Below are positions 43,801 to 58,273 of a DNA stretch of 64,000 bases, piece by piece. This DNA is from Datisca glomerata (Eukaryota; Streptophyta; Magnoliopsida; Cucurbitales; Datiscaceae), in the NCBI GenBank assembly GCA_003255025.1, contig QANY01008070.1:272304-336303 (forward strand), read 5' to 3'. How positions within the stretch are numbered: position 1 is the stretch's first letter; the number at the start of each line of letters is the position of its first letter. The notes beneath the pieces are model-generated. The model ran no database searches. It was given only the letters and a program-made list of their open reading frames with translations, and was not told where the DNA came from. A program made the position numbers and the translations under genes.

Positions 43801-46800
43801 GTTTCTTTCGAACGCTTGGACAGATCAGAGACAAATTTGTCTTCCCAAGTATACTTTGATGCGTTCAAATGAAAATGAAAATCCAGTAACTTTCGAACCG
43901 ATAACATTTCACCCCTAACACTCTCAAATTTCTGAGAACTGGACAAATATTCTTTCATCATGATCAATTCTCTCTTCTCATTAGACAGAATATCAGCCTC
44001 TGTGCAAACATATTCAAAGAAATCATTTGAATGGTTTTTGGCGAAAGATTTGGCTTTACTCAAAAGTTCCTCCTTCTGTTTAAAGTTCTTCAAGGGCCAT
44101 CCTTTGCTTCCTGATGACCAAAGAGAAAAGGCGAGCACATAATGGAGGATCAGCGTGCATGCTTCTTTGTGTTTCCCAGCCATCCCAAGAAGATCAACCT
44201 CACGCAAGATATCCCCTTTTAAGTTTGCAATTTCTGCAGCCTCCGAAAAGTTTCCTAATTCTTCTTCTAAAAGAAGAAGCTCATCGAGACAATCTAAGGA
44301 TTTCAAAAAATTACGCATCAGAATGGTCGAATGAAAAGCTTTAACAAATCTCATCATAGATCTGTTATCTGCACAATTGTGATAATGACGAGCACAACTT
44401 TCAAGGAACTCCTGTTCGATTTTCTCTACGTCTTTGTATCCTTTAATTACAACACCATCTGAAGGGGCATTATCTTTCCAATACTGGATGTATCGCAAAC
44501 CCATGTCAAATAACTTTCCTCTGGAACAAACGTTCAAACACTCAGAGAAGAAGTTGCCCCTGGCATAAACATCAGCAGCAAGTTCATAACAATCAGCAAG
44601 AGAGAAACATTCCCCTGCTTTATACAGTTCAGATACTCCACACTTTTCCACATAAATCCTTCCTGCAGCAGCATACAAATGTTTATCCTTTTGTCATACG
44701 GCGGTAAATCTAGAAAAAAAAAACTAAAACATGAATGAATTCAATCATATTGTACATGAGGACCAAGATATTTTAGCAAAGCAAAGACAACTATAACTAG
44801 GCTCCGCATAGCACAACAGGGGAAAAGGTGCAAACACATCAACGTAAACTTTAACATGGCACAAGAACGAGACAAACTTTACCCAAAGTAGAACAATTTG
44901 CAATTGATGAAATTCAACCAAGATTAGAAATTCATGAAAATTGAAGAAGTAATAGACAAGGTAATCTGTGCCGAAAAGACAGGAAAAAGTATAATCCATA
45001 AAAGGGTAAAAGTGAAACTTCCCCAGTTCTGCACCAGAGCCTGATACAAGATGCAATTTTCATAATCAGTTCATAAAAAATCCAGTTCATACCAGCTTTT
45101 TCAAATTCGCCAAGTTCGAAAAAACATTGGGCTGCAAAATCACCCTTTCCTATAGACTCAAATATTAATGCTGCTTCCCTAAGAATAACATTAGCCTTTT
45201 CAGGATTAACACTGCGCATACGGTCAGCGATTGCTTTATGACCACATGCCATGGACCTTCTTTCCCAATACAAATCTCCAGCTCTTTCAAAACACATTGT
45301 TGCCATTTCATAGTTATGCTCATGATACAGCTGTGAGAAAGCATAATATTAGATTTATCATTTATATATGAAAAACATGTTACTCTGGTAACAAAAGAAA
45401 AGATCATAAGATTTAGGAATAGAAGTAAAAAGAGAAACATAAGTGAGAAAAATATGAGGTTGCTGTAAATTAGAAACAGAACGGAACCTCAACGATATTC
45501 TAGGCGATAACTTGGGTGGGTGGAGGTCAACAAATCAATTACAAATATAAAGCAAAGCAACAAAAACGTAATCTCAACAATATTAGCATGGTTTTTCAGA
45601 TGCAACAAGCTGAGAAGAATCCAGTGGCAACCATATAACGTAGCTAACTATTATAGTTACTTGTTTTCGTCATTAGTTCAAGTACATACCTTAATGCCAC
45701 GGGACTTCCACTCCTCTTGGCTGCTTGCAACTTGCATGGTACATGCAAGTGAATCATCCAACTCTCGAACTTGGACGACACACTTTTTCTTCCAATAGTC
45801 AAACATTGGCTTGGAATGCTCCTCATTATTCTCACAAAACCAAAGCCTCTGCCTTGTACGAGTGACAGCGACATATAATTGCTTCAGTTCAGAGCACAAG
45901 ATATTGTGTTTAGACTCGCTGAAACATGGGAAGAACTTAGGTGAACTGGAATCAAGCATGTCTTGTTCCTCCATATATTTGTATATCACCCTCCACTGGT
46001 TTTGTAGAGGTGATGAGCCGAAAAAGTTGTACAATAGAACATCCTACATGATATATTACTCATACGAGTTATGACCATATGATAAATAACATACTAAGAA
46101 TTGTGATGAGTAGAATAGAGTTCAGGAGACAATGTTTCAAGAAACCATGTAAGAAACTCATGCAATAAATTTGAAACAAACATTGCCTATATTCCTTTTC
46201 AAAACAGAAGACCACAGTAGGTAACATAATAGAAACTAATAAAGTCCACGCCATGCCATAGTTTAGAAAAGGAAAACATACAAAAAAGTAAGAACGGGAG
46301 CTTGCAAAAAGGAAAATTGCAATAACCTGGAACTCGAGCCCCTTGCATTCCAATATAGTAAGGACAAGAGCTTGCTTTCCGACATAATTAACAATCTCAT
46401 TCCGTGTCGTCTCATCTCGTACTAATATTACCTGATCTGCACCAAATCCTACAATGTTCTGACCTCTATCACTATTTCCAAAGATCCTGACAATCACATC
46501 TTCACTGTCTCCTGATTTAAGTAGAAATGGAGCCTCCCCATAAATAAGACTCGTCTCTGGCTTCAAAGGATCTACTGATTGTGGGAAAAAATGATACATA
46601 AGTTCAACTATGGTTTCGGACAGATTCAGAATTCCTGCATGAGTACGGAAATTCTGGCTCAGATGAAATATCTCTGAAATTTGCCCTTTGAAATTTTCTT
46701 TATCCGGTTCATTGCCAAATATGAATCTCTTGTAAAAAAGGGATTTTATATCTTGGAATCTAAAGTCAATACCCCTTGCAATTGTCTGGGCCGTATCACC

Positions 46801-49800
46801 AGAAAAAACAAAACCCTCTTCAACATTTCTGCATATATACTTAAACAAAGCAATTTGATTCATTGTAAGGTCTTGCACTTCATCAATGTAAACAAAATCA
46901 ATTTCATCGCCCTCATAACGTTGATCTCTAAGTCGACGGTGAAGATCAATCACAAAATCACCCAAATCAAACTCGCCATTTTTCATCTTCATTCTTTCAT
47001 AATTTTGAAATATATCATATATGATCTCTCTCTTCTGCGCACTTAAACCTGATATTCTACTCTTTGACAGCAAAACATAGTCCTCCCTACTGAGTTTACC
47101 ATCAGATGAATCTGAAGCTCGTGGGTCGCCCTTTATGTGAGAAATAATCTCAGTAAAAACTCGAGAACAATCGAGTTTTTTTGTTTGTTGAGAATTAAAA
47201 CGGGGCCAGTATGAAGAACTAAAGCAGTCAAAATTAACCTCTTTATTCTTTATAAAAGTTTGCAAGGCAACAGACCTTGAACTACTGATAGAACCACATA
47301 ATAGCTTTCTGGCATCTTGAAATCTTCCAAAATATGAATTACCCAATGTTCCATCCAGCATCATTAAGAACTTCTGGAAAGTTATCACAAGAGGGTATGA
47401 TTTGGTAGGAAGGTTAGTGAAAGAGTCTGGGATATCCATGAATTGAACTGCTACATCATCAATCTCTTCCAGACTAATTGAGCTATTTCCAGCTGAATTG
47501 TTACTTCCGCACACAAAGCTATATATCCATTGAGCCAAAAGAAAACGATTCAGCAGAAGTTATTCAAAAAAACAGAAAAATAATTAAAGTTTCTGACAAC
47601 GCAATGGCATTTTATGAGGTTTTTCTAAACAAATTAATTCATGATACATAACCAAGATAGCAAGCAACGAATAATGGAATATTGGATTAAAACTAAGTTT
47701 TTTCATATATAAGATCCCCTCTACTGATTTTGAATATCATAAGAGTACCTTTAATAACTTGGAAGTAGTTATACAAGTTGTGCGTTAATCAATGAGACGA
47801 TTATTTGGTTCGAGAGAGATTATTAATTAAATCCAGGGTTGTATTCAATAATAGCTAGGTTGACATTGTTCAACAAAAGGATTGCAGGATAACAAATTAG
47901 CAACTCCTTTCATCCTTTCAAAAAGTCAACCTTCCCCAACTTTAAATACTCCGCTGCAGTACATTTTCTTTAATTTATGTCCATACCATATCCTTAGTAT
48001 ATAAGCATTTTGCCCACAAGAGAACATAGAATTTACAGTAAGGCATGACTATTGATAAAAAAAGTTGAACACTTCAAAAAACTGATGATAGGAAACTACT
48101 CAAAGATATAACACACTAGTTTTATGTGAAGAATAATATATGATTGAAATACAGTCACCACTTTAATAGATAACTCACGTACCTTTTCAAGTTAAGAACA
48201 TGCTGACGAACAGCATGGCACAGTTTAGGACTGACTGTCACAAAAAGCTGGCGCAAGACAGAGCCCTCTGTCTCAACCAAACTCTCCTGAAACTCATTGT
48301 TCACATGGACATCCATTATAGTATGATTCTCGACTCCATAAGCTTCTGCGGCCAAGTGATGAAGTTTTTCCTTCTGAAACAGTTTCATGGTTAGGACAGT
48401 AGTTTTTCCTGTACCTGACCGTCCTAGTATGAATGTGCTTCTAGGATAAAGGATTATCTTAAGTTCTTCATCAGTAACTTCAAATGGAAGATCTAACTCA
48501 ACACCATCACGATCGGATAGCAAGTGGTTGACTACAGATGATGATAAGTTGTAGAACTTCATCAGCAACAGACTATCACTAACCTTTGAATTCTCGACAA
48601 AGCTTCTGCTATTACAACCAGGACTACTAAAATTATTCCCATTTAGATCATCCTCGTAATTCTTAAACCTCACAATGTCTGACGAGGTTACAAAGGTTTT
48701 TGGAACTTCCAACTTCCTAGGCAAAACAAACAAGGGAAATTAGTAACTCACATATAAATGCAAGATACAAAGAAGATATTGCATATAGAGATATATTTCT
48801 CTTTTAAAGAGTAGTCTACAATACCATAAAACAAATTTAGCAATATTCTTACAGACAGAAAATCTGACATACCCCTCAATACACTTCTCTTTGCAGCGAT
48901 TCATAAAATCATCTGTATAAGTACTCAATATACCATCAAGGTGGCTGACCAATTTGGGAATGTTTTCCAAAGGCAAAATATCCCAGATCTTTAGAACTTG
49001 AGTGTAAAAGGTTTCTTTGACAATATCAGTTGCACAAACTACATAGAGACCTTCAACCTTAAATTGTTTCAAAATACCTGAAGAACTACCACAAACTGAG
49101 TCTAAGTTTCTATATTTAGGTCTCCATCCGCTGGCAAGTTTCAATAGGAGGTTCAGGACAAACTTCTTTGTCCGAACAGATGACAATCTTTTGAATGATT
49201 TGAGAAATCGATCACTGAAAAGAACCTATAGAGATTGTGAAGAAGGAAAAGAAAAACATGTAATTAGGAGAAATTTGAAACAAAACACATTTAAAGTAAA
49301 CAGAAAAAAAGGATGAATGAAGAGAAAGCAACATAACCATTTTGGAAAATTTACCTTCCACCTGGAATTTCTGAAAAGAAGGCTATCTTGATTAAGCAAA
49401 TCATCAAATTGATCAAGTTCTTTCTTGACCTCCAATATGACTTTGACCAAATCCTTATCTTCATCAGCATTGAAGAAACAACGACGATTCTTAGCATCAA
49501 TGACCAAAGCTTCCCAAACAGATTCACCATGTGCTAGCGTTTTCTCGCTCCCCAAAATCCACATACAATGCCTGGAACATGAAGGGCACCGGCTATTAAT
49601 CCTATATTGTTAAGAATTCGTGCAAACCTGTCCTTATCTAGAGAGTGTAAATTTAAAAAAAAATACCTTGCTCGTGTAAGAGCAACATTTGCTCTTTGTG
49701 GATTGGATATAAACCCAATGGATGAACTGCTATTTGATCTAACAGTTGATATAATAATTATATCTTCTTCTCCACCTTGGAAACCATCAACTGATTTCAC

Positions 49801-52800
49801 TTTGACAGAAAAGCCAGAAAGGTCATCATACTTCCGTCCAAGTTTCTCTTGAATTGCAACAACCTGAGATCTGTACGGTGAAATAACACCGATGCTAAGC
49901 CTCTCTTCTGAGCCAGCCCAAGCTGCATAATGTTGCAAAATTATAACCAGCTAAAAGAAAAGTCTACAATTACCAAACGTGCAACCACGAAAGAAAAGAT
50001 AATAGTTGGTACTGGTCAAAGGCTTACCAGATTGCTACACGAGACCATTACAGACAATATGTCAAAGACTTCTAGTACAACGATATGTTGATCTAAAAAG
50101 TAAAAACTACAAAGCGAAGTTAAATTGTTGAATTTAAACCATAAAAGCCTGTGACTGATTGAGATTACCAAAGACATTAGATTTACAACTTAATGTCTTC
50201 TTTTGCCGTCTCATCGGATTTATTTACTGCGAAAAGGTATGCCTATGCAAGTCACTGATTATTTTCCAAAATTTCATATAGTGCAAACTACAACAACAAA
50301 TCATACCCTTGTACAATAAGTAAAATGAGTAGAGCTTGAAATTGGCCAGTTTGTACATATACATGAGACAAAACCAAGTGATTAAAAAAGTTGAAGAACA
50401 CGTCAAAAGACTCCAAATACATACCTTTGCGCAACTTTTGCAATAATTTCAGCATCACAGCAACCTCTACCATGTTTCTCCGACTATGACCGATATTATC
50501 CATCTCTTCCCTTCCACCAATTACATTAATGAAAGAATAGGGACCAAACATTGGTCCTGGAAGATAATGCTTTTCATAATTCTTTCTTCTTACATTGGGA
50601 CCATCCAAGATTAAGTTGGAATAAAATTTAAAATTTGGAAATAAACTTATAGATGGATGCATTCTGTACTGCATATTGAGAAGATGCTTTGAGTGACCCA
50701 ATGAGCTCAATCTCTCAAATAAACTTCTTCCAAAGCCAGCTTCATCAGAAACCTAAAAAATAAAAGCAAAATATTGAGGGTGTTAGAAAACTTTAAGAAA
50801 ATTTGGTGGGGCGGGTAGATACTGAAGTAAAGAAGAGTATGGCAGCCAAAGAGCATTGATACCCTGCTTTCGACCATAGCCGGTAATTGCCACTCGTCGC
50901 CGATGAGAATAGCATGCTTTACATCAGGAAGTTGTAGTGGAATACAAGACTCACACTCTTTCAACTGTGCTGCTTCATCAATCACTAAAATGTCCATAGG
51001 CTCCAAAGACATTGCATATAATTTATATGAACTTGAAGCAGTGCACAAGACCAAGGAAGCTTGCTGGAAGCAAAACTCTGCAACTGCTTCTCTGCTTGTA
51101 ACGCTAGGAAGTTTAAGTTGATTAAGAGAACGTTGAATATCTTTTAAAGCAGAAAGACATTCAGTTCTCTTCATCTTAAACCAGTCCGGCAAGTAGCTAC
51201 TTAACAGACCAAGATCTTCAACTCGTACAATATGGGAAAAACATTGATCCAATGCTTCAAAAACCGTAGTATCTTGAAACAACAAAGATTCAAAAGAATT
51301 GAGTAAGCTAACAAGGGATGCCATGTTCTGGACATTATTTTCCAAAATGTATTCTTCTGGTATATGTGTCAAGAATATCATAATACAGCTTCGGACTGAT
51401 GACGCATTAGAAGCAAATCTCTCTCTTGTGAATTGAAGAAAAGATTTTCCCCTCCAATTATTAAAATTGTAAGTTTGATCATGGTAGCTATTCTCTCCAA
51501 GTTTTTTGTTTTTGACATGTTGACTTTTGACAATCATTTCATTTTCCACAAAAATAGCATAATGTGAAACACAATCCTCAAGAAAATCTATCATAGATGC
51601 AAAGCAACACCTCCATCCAGAGTGAGCACCAAAACACTCTGTAAGCCTTTCAATTCGATCATCCAAATATATATCTTTGATATCAGAGCCAACTTTGAGT
51701 CTCTCCTTATTCCCAAATAGTAGAATACTCCCCACTGAACAGAAAGAAGTATCTGAACCTTTATCTTTTTTGTGCATTTCATTAACCAGCCTAACAACAC
51801 GTAAGGCTACCTCGACAATTGCAACATTTGTTGGAGCACAGGCAAGGGTCCTGAACTTTCTTTTCAAAAGGTTAAGCAGTAGAAAGCTCACAGTTTTAGT
51901 TTTCCCCGTCCCAGGTGGACCCCATATAAGTTCCACTGCAGATTTGTGATTACAATGTACTTTATAAAGGCAGGACAAAACTGCCTGTCTTTGAGACTCA
52001 TTCATTTCAGAGTATAAACTTGAATTAAACCTATCATCGTTGATGATGCCAATTTGACCACAACAGCAATCAAAATCATCTTTGACCTGTTTCATTAAAT
52101 TACATACGAAAAGCCATATGTTAAAGTAGATACGAAATTAATTCTAGCAGCGTATTATAAAGTATATTTTTATTGGTGCTAATTATATAAAGTTTATGAA
52201 AAGACAAAAAGATGACAACTTAAATTGTGGCTTATAAGCAGTAGGGTCGTCCTATACACGGAACTAGACAAGCGACAACTAACAAGAAGTTGCAACAAGT
52301 TCTAGATGCTGTAATGATTATGAATCGATGCAAAAAAAACGGTGACTTCCCTCAGAACATGCCTCATCAAATAGTTAGGTAATAGAACAAAATAAAATGT
52401 TCATGTACCATGGTAAGCTCAAAAAAATTAGTTCTTTATAAGAGCCTCACCACGGAGTTGGGGCATAAAACTTCCTCAACCATCTTCAGATTTCTGAACA
52501 TGTGCAATGCATTAAATATTCTTCTGTTAGGTGTTATGTTAACCAAAAAGACCAAAAACATCGATTTTTGCGGCCTACAATAACATCCAAGGTCCTTCAA
52601 TGCCTTTACTTTAAAGTATGTCGAAGATCTGTCATTATCACCTTCATCCTCTGTGATTCTAGTGACTGATACAAAAGTCCATGACCTGCCCTCTCTCTGT
52701 AGATCAGAAACAGTTTCAGGTTTGACATCTGCCAAGATAAACACATCTCCTGGTAAAGTTTTGTAAGGTTCTTTGCCACGATCAGTGAATCTGTTTTTCC

Positions 52801-54372
52801 ATTCATCAACCCTAACATCATATAATCCTGTGCCATAAGGCTTAGACTCTTCAAGAGAAATTATCTCAGAATAAGGTGCATTGGGTATGACCTCCATACT
52901 AGAGCATAGTTGAGCTCTAGTCTCTTCCAACAAGGGGTTAACATATGATTCAAGATACCGCTGGACAGACTCGAATGAATTTGGAATATTATTTACCTAA
53001 GAAGAAAGAAACGCAAGGTTCAATTCAATATGATTTATAATCAAATAAAAACTACTATGCAATAGAAAACTGAGTTTATCATGCAATTTTCTAAGAAATG
53101 TACAAGGAATGAAGATCTAGAGCAGATAACAAAACCTCATGCTGCTTGGACAAAATCTATACTCAAAAGCTTTTCTTTTTATATGGACCAAAATGTAAGT
53201 ACTAGTGAGTTGAGGTTTGGTGGACGAGCGTCACAATAATTCTTTACAGGAAGCATTCCAATCAGAAATAATCAAAAACAAGAAAAATTTAGGATCGGAG
53301 GCCGAAAGAGAAATAAAAAGAAAAGATGACACTCTGACCACACTCTATCTAAATCCTCTAAGACAGCATAAAAAATCCACCTGCTAAAAGCTATCTTTAA
53401 GAACACACCACATTACTAAAAGCAATCTTTAGCATATTAGACATGTACAAAAATCAATAAACATCATGAGAACTCATTTCTAACACCATCTCATTATAAC
53501 ATTATAATTAACTTAATACATGTAAAATAAATAAGTAAATTAATATTAACATGACAGATAAGCTTTTGGTATTAGCGGTTTATTTAACGTGATATAGAGC
53601 TTTTAGTTATTCGATTAAACTACTTGTTATTTTCTCGGCCAGTATATATGTTCAAGGTAGTTCGACAATGTTGAGGAACCTCTACCATTCGCTGGACGTT
53701 CAAACCTTTTCATTTCAAACTCATGCACCATAGACAGCCAAGTTAAACTTTAGTCACCTTAGTTATTTCCATCGAAAGGATATTTACTGGAATAACATGT
53801 CATTATGTGCATACATAATTTAATCCTTAGTCCATAACTGAAGTTCATATAAAGCCAACATATACCTTCATCTTGAGATAAATAAACAATTAATTCTCAA
53901 AACCTACGAATATTCACAATGATATTACTTTAAGATGCAATTAAAACACAACTCAAAACAAAAAGCTCATAATTTGAAGCAATGTTAAACGCCCAACAAT
54001 GGGATTTGGGCTCATGATGGTCCAGCCCACTCAGACAGTAGGTGACGAATTACTGAATAAACCCTAAAACGAACCACAATCAAGGGAGTAATGCATTTTA
54101 AATAAACAAAACATATAATAGTTTGGAGAAAATGGAAATGATCATAAATAAATACGTAAATGGGTTTGGGAAAGAAGTTCTGCACCGCAGAGATTATAAA
54201 AATGGTTCATACAAATACAAGAAAGTGAAAATTATCGATAAAATAATACCTTGTCTTTGTAAAACTCTTCATTGAGAATATCTTCAAGCGACCAAGAAAA
54301 TACAATATCAGTGAAGCCAAAATCAATCGGTTTTGATATCGTCTTCTCCTTCGTCTCTTTCCTTCCCATCAT
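40843..54372 (-). CDS. Giant double SF1 helicase: N-terminal SEN1-type plus UvrD/TRANK1-type (TPR and ankyrin repeat-containing protein 1-like)
   Basis: Exons in coding order: 54372-54250, 52996-52451, 52086-50863, 50752-50425, 49922-49667, 49571-49355, 49225-48873, 48716-48183, 47518-46327, 46043-45690, 45330-45093, 44662-42030, 41930-41779, 41161-40843. All phases agree, for 2,822 residues plus stop. The SEN1-like helicase at about 220-900 has GPPGTGKT at 279, DEAAQ near 593, then [15 protein letters not shown] and ALTRAR. The UvrD-like helicase at about 1010-1720 has GRSGTGKT near 1114, IDEVQDLT near 1410, SGDTAQ, QNFRTH, KGLEFQDV and [10 protein letters not shown] helical TPR-like region ([14 protein letters not shown]) follows, then a long alpha-rich tail and a Lys-rich C-terminus ([15 protein letters not shown]). 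Plants carry proteins of this architecture annotated as TRANK1-like; the role is unproven, with RNA/DNA unwinding expected. No stop or frameshift is present. A TRIM occupies intron 13. Confidence 0.9.
41177..41420. repeat. GA-rich intron segment with a duplicated block
   Basis: Within intron 13 of the helicase gene, AGCAGCAAAACTCAGATAAT occurs at about 41274 and again at about 41364, separated by GAGAGA-rich sequence and a third partial copy (AAGCAGGTAAAACTCAGAAT). This is a local tandem expansion with a period near 45-90 bp. Confidence 0.5.
41421..41776 (-). mobile_element. TRIM element, reverse orientation, inserted at the helicase exon 13 splice donor
   Basis: On the minus strand it starts TGTTGGAATGTTATCCCATA at 41776 and ends TTTTCAACT at 41421. 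LTRs of about 119 bp flank an interior that begins TTGATATCAGAGCTTGG (the primer-binding site with one change). It belongs to the same family as 36740-37097, sharing the TTCGGATTGTTTGGTATGCT-type interior. The target duplication is perfect: ACCTC at 41416-41420 and 41777-41781 (GAGGT on the coding strand). Confidence 0.92.
53000..54249. other. First intron of the helicase gene
   Basis: A 1.25-kb GT-AG intron (coding strand donor after 54250, acceptor before 52996). AT-rich, with no recognised element. Confidence 0.6.
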
Positions 54373-54900
54373 TTCAACACTTGGCAATTATTTTGCTGCA
54401 ACAAATATGGTAAAAATTTAATAGTCAGAAAACCAGTTTCAATATTAAACTAACTCAATGTTATATAATAAGCGTGAACCGAATGAAAGCATAAGGAAAA
54501 AAAACTAAGACCAAAAGGAAAGCAAGGAAAAGGGGATATCTTAGCTACCAAGAAAGCAAACATGATGATACATAGGGAATCCCACAGTACAAACTTCAAA
54601 GCAGTAAGACTTTGCTAAAAAGAAAGAAAGAAAGAAAGAGACTAACATTTTCCTTCCTTTCTTCTGTCCTTCTCCACTGAATATTTTGAAATCATCTGAA
54701 GCTGAGAAAACCTTAGGAAGAAGGCTCAACAAAAAAAGTAAAAAAAAAAGTGTAAGGAATCGCAGAAAGAAGAAGAACCAGTGCCGATACTCAAATTCTC
54801 ATCTTCAAGTAATCTTTTTGACTTGAAAAGTTTAACATTAAAAAGGTTTAGAATGATGGGTAATGTTTGAATTTTTTAAAGAACCGATTTGTATTCTTCT
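54373..54900 (-). promoter_or_regulatory. 5' region of the helicase gene
   Basis: Sequence upstream of the ATG at 54372. The coding strand shows a possible acceptor just upstream (TTTGTTGCAGCAAAATAATT), hinting at a 5' UTR intron. A (GAAA)n microsatellite lies at about 54617-54640. No promoter element is asserted. Confidence 0.3.
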
Positions 54901-57900
54901 CTCAATATTGCTGCAATAATAATAGCAAAAACGGATGAAAATAAATATACAACAATTGTCTCTCAAAACTAGATGGACGTCAAATCAGGGAAACTTGCTC
55001 TTGAAGTTTTTAATCTCTGGAAATACCATTTTCCTTTCTCTCGAATTCCTTACAACTTTCTACTTTTCTACACTGTCCTACTCTACTGTGTTTGTGCAGA
55101 AAAAGACAAGCTTTTTTATTCTCTATTACATGCTTACATGACTGAGGATGATCTCTCCTCTTGTCTACACATTCTTAGCTATACCTTAAAAGCTCATTTT
55201 TCTTGTAAATGATCCATCAATGAGTAAACAACTATTGGTACAAATATTCCACTATGGATATTGTATTTTCTAAACTTTTTTTATGATGGAAAAAAATTAG
55301 TTGTACAATTATGATACATTAAAATTTATTCTAGTAATCCAATCTCCCAATAATATATCAGGACCTAATAATCATATATAGTTATTAAATTCAAAATTGT
55401 ATAATAAAAAAAGCGGTTAAAGGGAAAAGAAATGTTATATAAAAATGAGGTCCAAATTTTTTATTATATAAAAAGTGGACTTAATACTTTTGAGACACTT
55501 ATTATTTAGTAGTTAGTACTATGACGTCTCTTATCCATTACTTTTGTTCGATCAATTTATATATATACTTTACTTAAAGGCCTCTTGTGTCCGTACCGAT
55601 TTCACATGTCTTTTCTTTTTCTTTTTAGTTTTCCATCATTTAGTCTATGTGCTGTTTGGTTGGTCATTTAAAAATGTGTTTTAGAAAAATAATAACAAGA
55701 AAAACAATATTGTTTCCAAAAAAATGTTTGGATATAAAAAAAACCGTGTATGGTAAGAGTACGTGAATGTCTAAACTTGTTTTCTAAAAACTTATTTGTA
55801 AAAGATTTTTTTATGTGGGAAACATTTACAAACAAATAATAAAGATAATAATTTAGAGAGAATGAGAAAATAAATCCACCATGTATTTTATTATTATTTT
55901 TATTTTAATTTTTAGATTTACAATTATTATAAAAGATAATGCATTTATTTTCAACATTTTACATGTATTTTAAATTGCTTAAGGCATGAGAAGCACTGTA
56001 TTATTCAACTAATACTTTAAAATTTTATCTTCACATTTTCTTTTCATTTCATATTCCTTTTCTATTACTACAAATCAATATTATAGAAAAAAACAATCAT
56101 TACTAGGATAACTGATAAATGAGGAAAACTTACAGTAGAGTAACAAAACATGTAAAAGTGTTTTTTGTCAAGGTAACGTGTAAAAGCGCTTTTGTAAAAG
56201 TGCTTTTGTGAGATAAATTTAAAAAAGAATTGTAATTTTTTTAAAATTAATTATCATGTAAAAATTTAATATCATCATGAAAATGTCTGTGGAAAGTGGT
56301 GACTGGTAAATTTAACATTATATGCATGTAGGGTCATGCTTTGAATCAGTATTAGGATGATTCACTCTTGCGTCACTCCGTATGGATGCTACATTAGATG
56401 ACCAAAGGTGGATCACCCAGAGACTGCTACCAATTCAGCACACTAGAATTTCATGTTATTGCGCAGTGATAATGACAAACTGACAACGAAAAACCTATAG
56501 TTTTTGAACCAAAGATTAAAAGAAATTAAATAAAAAAGAAAAGAACGGAATTGGGAGTCTTTTTCCTTGACTTAGATGCATACCTCCGTACGGATAGAAA
56601 ATCTGGGTAATCTTTGTTTGCTTCTTCGGGTGTAAATAGAAGCTTTTTCTTTCATATATCAAAGTGTTTGAAGAATACTGTTTGGTTTTCGAGTAAAGAA
56701 AATGTTTATTTATGAAGAATAAAACACAGGGAAGTGGGGGAAGTGGAAGAGGTTGATTTTGAGCTTTGGTTGATGATTAATTGGTTGCTATAAACGATGC
56801 TGCATCCCGCCACTGCTACAAACGGTTTGTTTGCTTTACATTAGTTTGCGGCCATCAAGAACGTGCTGACTAATCTTAATCTATCTATTATTTTTTCTTT
56901 ATTATATCATAGTAATATATGATACAACGTGTTAATGATAACATTTCTTTATAATCTGTAACTTATATAATATCATACAATAATAAAAATAAAAACCATG
57001 CTGTATATCATATCAGACAGTATTTAAAGGTATCTAAGGGTGGAAATCTTTGAAAATTTCTTTTTTTTTTTTGGATTATCTAGCATGTCCCCAGATAATG
57101 TTGCCACTAAAAACTAAAAGGATATTACATTTTAAGTAACCAAACTAGGATTTTTCGATGACAAATTTTCCATTCCCTTACAAATTTATAAATAATAGCA
57201 TAATATGTGTACAAATATAGGTTACTAGAAAACCCTTCTGGATGTCCACATTTTTTTAAGAGGGAGGATAGATTCAGCGATTATTATGAATGTTTTGGTG
57301 ATGTTGTGATATTTAATTATACATATCACACTTATTAAGTATAATAAATATAATATGTGCGTCACTTATAATTATCGTTAAGATAAAATCTAAAAAAAAC
57401 AATTTTTTATTGTGCATTTTTACTAGATGAAACAATGAGTTCATTTTGTTGTTTTAAAATCAATAGATGGTCCACGATAAAAAATGATATTCACTAAAGC
57501 AAAATATATACAAAATGCAAATACAGCAGTAGCAATATTGATGCAACCCACTATAAACCTATTGAAACAAAGCTACTAGGCAAGCAACATAGAACACCTG
57601 GAAAAAAAAGAGATGCTCAATTATTTATCAAACTTTTAAATACACTATTATAATTATAAACATACAAAATAACATCAACTACGTGACGACGATGCACATA
57701 AAACACTAATTGAATTAACAAAAACACTAACCATCTATAACATATAGCGTTGTCTATAAATACCTCCACTGACCACTTTACCCCCATATCTCTGCACCAC
57801 TGATCCAACAATAAACCTTGAAGCAATCATCACTGGTAGCATATCAGTATATTCGCAACACATAATTTCTTTTTTGGAAACGTCCACTTTCATTCTCTGA

Positions 57901-58250
57901 CACCTCCAATTTCTGCTTAAGAACTTCAAGTTCTTCCGCAACCACTTTTCAAATATTTCCTTAGAACTCATTTTAACCATCGATCACCTCCATATTTTTC
58001 TTAAACACTCTAATCGCGGATGTTTCATATCCAATATCATTTCACACCATGCGGAGAAGTCACAACCTGGATTTTTTTTATGTTGTCGTTTAAATGATTA
58101 GAGATTCAGATAAGTTCTAGTCCATAAATTAGGAAGTATAGTCAGTCTAGTACCTTTAAAAATTCCTTTTTTTTAAATCATCTATTAGCAATAATCAAAA
58201 TCTTAGGATTCAATAATTAGAACAATAATTAAAAAATTTATAAATTAACA
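54901..58250. other. AT-rich intergenic DNA without a recognised gene
   Basis: Only short open frames occur, with no family match that I recognise. At about 56160-56210 the words AAAAGCGCTTTTGTAAAAGT and GTGCTTTTGTG make a local palindrome that may be part of an old MITE, but ends could not be defined. The frame at 57735-57980 (minus) has unremarkable composition and is not called. Confidence 0.4.
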
Positions 58251-58273
58251 ATTTAAGACTTAAAGGCACAATC

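Noticed and set aside
46681..47046. Open frame of 121 codons on the plus strand
   Set aside because: It is antisense to helicase exon 9, whose motifs (DEVQD, SGDTAQ) are clear; a shadow frame.
54541..54732. Small minus-strand frame upstream of the helicase start
   Set aside because: Low complexity over a (GAAA)n microsatellite; better read as 5' non-coding sequence.
57735..57980. 81-codon minus-strand frame
   Set aside because: No recognised motif, conservation or splice context; could be chance.
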